24,118 nucleotides of DNA from UBA7867 sp964579205 (GTDB lineage Bacteria; Bacillota; Clostridia; Christensenellales; UBA1242). Position 1 is the first letter of the stretch; each line of letters begins with the position of its first letter. Where the stretch lies: positions 1 through 24,118 of the forward strand of contig CAZOFH010000013.1 in assembly GCA_964579205.1 (NCBI GenBank), read 5' to 3'. The notes beneath the pieces are model-generated. The model worked only from the letters and a program-made list of their open reading frames with translations. It made no database searches and had not been told where the DNA came from. The translations under genes were made by a program, and so were the position numbers. This document shows positions 22,998 through 24,118 of the stretch, one piece after another.

Positions 22998-23318
22998 TTA
23001 TTCCTTGATGAATGTGCCGCAAGAGGTCTTGCCTTCGCCCTCATCTAGCACCGTGATGCCATTTGCATTGCATTTGCCACTGCGATTGAAGAGACATTGA
23101 CCGACTTGACAAAAAAGGTCGACATCCTTTATGTGGCGAGAGTTTGCGTAAGTTTCGACATCTGTCTCAAACATATTTTTGCTGAAATCTTCCGCCTTTT
23201 TGGTTGTGTCGGGCTGAAAAGTGGCACACTCGACCGCTGTCGAAATGTCAATCCCTTTGGCGACACAGGTGTAAGAATTATTGTATTTGCAACTGGTTTT
23301 GCGACATTTTATATCCAT
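22998..23318 (-). CDS. Protein with two DUF1540 Cys-rich repeats
   Basis: The 106-aa protein has two copies of the DUF1540 module. Repeat 1 is C5-x4-C10-x7-C18-x12-C31 (from IKCRKTSCKYN to ECATF). Repeat 2 is C70-x4-C75-x7-C83-x16-C100 (from LFCQVGQCLFN to SCGTF). Four cysteines per repeat suggest a metal site. The family is common in Clostridia and Bacilli but has no settled function. GGAGG lies before the ATG on the minus strand. It is transcribed leftward away from rplI, and its transcript would run into the cloverleaf element. Confidence 0.9.
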   Translation of the reverse strand: MDIKCRKTSCKYNNSYTCVAKGIDISTAVECATFQPDTTKKAEDFSKNMFETDVETYANSRHIKDVDLFCQVGQCLFNRSGKCNANGITVLDEGEGKTSCGTFIKE

Positions 23319-23414
23319 AAATTACCTCCGATTTTGCATAATTATTCACAGAAAATGAATATTTATTCAGAAAAGGCGAAAACAAAAATTTTGTCACAAC
23401 TTTGCAAATTAGAG

Positions 23415-23443
23415 TTTACAATCTGAGCGATTTATATTATAAT
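23415..23443 (+). promoter_or_regulatory. SigA promoter of rplI
   Basis: TTTACA (23415-23420), 17-nt spacer, TATAAT (23438-23443). The distance to the ATG is only 24 nt, so the transcript has a very short leader holding GAGGAGG (23453-23459). Confidence 0.85.
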
Positions 23444-23467
23444 ATAAGATATGAGGAGGCGGAAATT

Positions 23468-23908
23468 ATGCAAGTTATTTTATTACAAGATATCAAAGGC
23501 ACCGGTAAAAAGGGTGATGTAGTGAATGTGAGCGACGGATACGCGCGCAATTTCCTCATCAAGCAAAAACTGGCGCAGCCTGCGAACAATACCAATCTCA
23601 ATATCAATGAGCAAGCCAAGGTCGCCAAAGCTTATCACAAGCAGGTAGAGCGTGACAATTTTGGTGTTGAGGCAAAGAAACTCGAGGGCAAAAAAGTCAT
23701 CATCAAAGTCAAGGTCGGAGACAATGGCAAGTTGTTTGGCGCTATTACCAACAAAGAGGTTGCTGAAAATCTCAATCAAATGGGGATTGTTGTTGACAAA
23801 AAGATGATTAACCTTCCGCTCATCAAGTTGGTAGGTAGTTATTCTGCCAAAGCCCGCTTTGCGGAGAAAATCGAAGCAAAATTCACCGTCGTGGTCGAGA
23901 GTTTGTAA
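23468..23908 (+). CDS. rplI: 50S ribosomal protein L9
   Basis: Two-domain 50S protein with a long connecting helix. The 146-aa reading from ATG 23468 (MQVILLQDIKGTGKKGDVVNVSDGY...) fits the family exactly and follows GAGGAGG by 8 nt. A longer in-frame reading from 23402 would start upstream of the promoter -10. The N-terminal RNA-binding domain has GYARNFLIKQKLAQPA (24-39). The C-terminal part has GKLFGAITNKEVAENL. The usual partners rpsR, dnaB and the GGDEF-like yybT are absent; the gene is alone with its own promoter and terminator. Confidence 0.97.
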   Translation: MQVILLQDIKGTGKKGDVVNVSDGYARNFLIKQKLAQPANNTNLNINEQAKVAKAYHKQVERDNFGVEAKKLEGKKVIIKVKVGDNGKLFGAITNKEVAENLNQMGIVVDKKMINLPLIKLVGSYSAKARFAEKIEAKFTVVVESL

Positions 23909-23923
23909 TGCTCCCATCCATAT

Positions 23924-23948
23924 AAAAACGACCTTTGGGTCGTTTTTT
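23924..23948 (+). terminator. Intrinsic terminator after rplI
   Basis: AAAAACGACC, loop TTTG, GGTCGTTTTT with T6 in all. It begins 15 nt after the stop. Confidence 0.93.
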
Positions 23949-23952
23949 GTTT

Positions 23953-24038
23953 TTGGGTTCGGCGATGCCTCACAGAGTCCACGGACATACTGGCGTATGT
24001 CCTCTGAATACTATTGCGTGAAAACCCTCCGAACCCAA
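23953..24038. repeat. 86-bp inverted-repeat element with internal hairpin
   Basis: Perfect 10-bp outer stem TTGGGTTCGG (23953-23962) with CCGAACCCAA (24029-24038). A perfect inner hairpin GGACATAC-TGGC-GTATGTCC lies at 23983-24002. A CAGA/TCTG pair flanks the inner hairpin. It directly follows the rplI terminator and lies 25 bp before the second GC-rich repeat copy. It is probably non-coding; size and form suggest an interspersed element, but only one copy is in the window. Confidence 0.75.
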
Positions 24039-24063
24039 TAAATTACAGTTCTTCTCCCAACAC

Positions 24064-24118
24064 GGCGGCTTGCCGCGTGCGTGCTGTCGCACGCACTATG
24101 CGCCATTCGGCGCATCAG
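24064..24118. repeat. GC-rich cloverleaf element, copy 2 (cut by window edge)
   Basis: Matches copy 1 from 22894 to 22949 with two substitutions and one 1-nt deletion over 56 aligned positions. It contains the left closing arm GGCGGCTTGCCGC (24064-24076), hairpin 1 as 8 bp with loop TGTC (24077-24096) and hairpin 2 unchanged (24098-24115). Hairpin 3 and the right arm would lie beyond the window. It is in the same orientation as copy 1, 1.17 kb away. Confidence 0.9.

Noticed and set aside
22900..23100. Plus-strand 66-aa reading frame
   Set aside because: It starts inside the cloverleaf repeat and crosses DUF1540 antisense; the Cys/Arg-rich product reflects the repeat.
23402..23467. Upstream ATG for L9
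   Set aside because: It lies upstream of the -10 box, and the added residues do not match L9.
23859..24041. Plus-strand 60-aa reading frame after rplI
   Set aside because: It runs through the rplI end, terminator and inverted-repeat element with no ribosome site.

Overview
The window is AT-rich DNA from a low-GC, Gram-positive-type bacterium, most likely an uncultured lineage of Clostridia (Bacillota). This rests on the partial 16S rRNA (variant GGACCCGCAC...TGGAGTATGTGG), strong Shine-Dalgarno sites before almost every gene, SigA promoters of TTGACA-N17-TATAAT type, the zinc form of S14, the KOW-map-infA-rpmJ gene order, and DUF1540 and Smr proteins. A finer placement would be a guess.

Layout. 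(1) 1-1046: 3' two-thirds of a 16S rRNA gene, cut by the window edge, followed by three small hairpins and an intrinsic terminator (1200-1231). No 23S, 5S or tRNA follows. (2) 1337-17874: one long co-directional S10-spc-alpha superoperon. It begins at a near-consensus promoter with a leader of about 330 nt and runs rpsJ-rplCDWB-rpsS-rplV-rpsC-rplP-rpmC-rpsQ-rplNXE-rpsZ(N)-rpsH-rplFR-rpsE-rpmD-rplO-secY-adk-like-map-KOW-infA-rpmJ-rpsMKD-rpoA-rplQ, ending at a strong terminator. (3) 17897-19089: the rplJ-rplL unit, with its own consensus promoter and an L10 leader ending in an attenuator-type terminator. (4) 19092-20570: two leftward genes of unknown function (329 aa with a HECAH motif; 95 aa). 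(5) 20565-23000: rightward DUF362/ferredoxin, greA and Smr genes and a leftward two-repeat DUF1540 gene. (6) 23415-24118: rplI with its own promoter and terminator, then structured repeats.

Most genes supply the ribosome and its partners: ribosomal proteins, RNA polymerase alpha, SecY, methionine aminopeptidase and IF-1. Several ribosomal proteins carry lineage-specific additions: Lys/Ala/Glu tails on L22 and L24, insertions in L17, and short extensions on L5, L16, L30 and IF-1. The adenylate kinase in the operon has lost the AMP-site arginine motif.

The most unusual element is a 90-bp, 77% GC sequence at 22892-22981. It folds on paper into a perfect cloverleaf: a 15-bp closing stem around three perfect hairpins. 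A second, window-truncated copy lies at 24064-24118 and differs so that the hairpin is kept. A different 86-bp inverted-repeat element (23953-24038) lies just before it. These look like interspersed structured repeats of an undescribed kind, at least to me.
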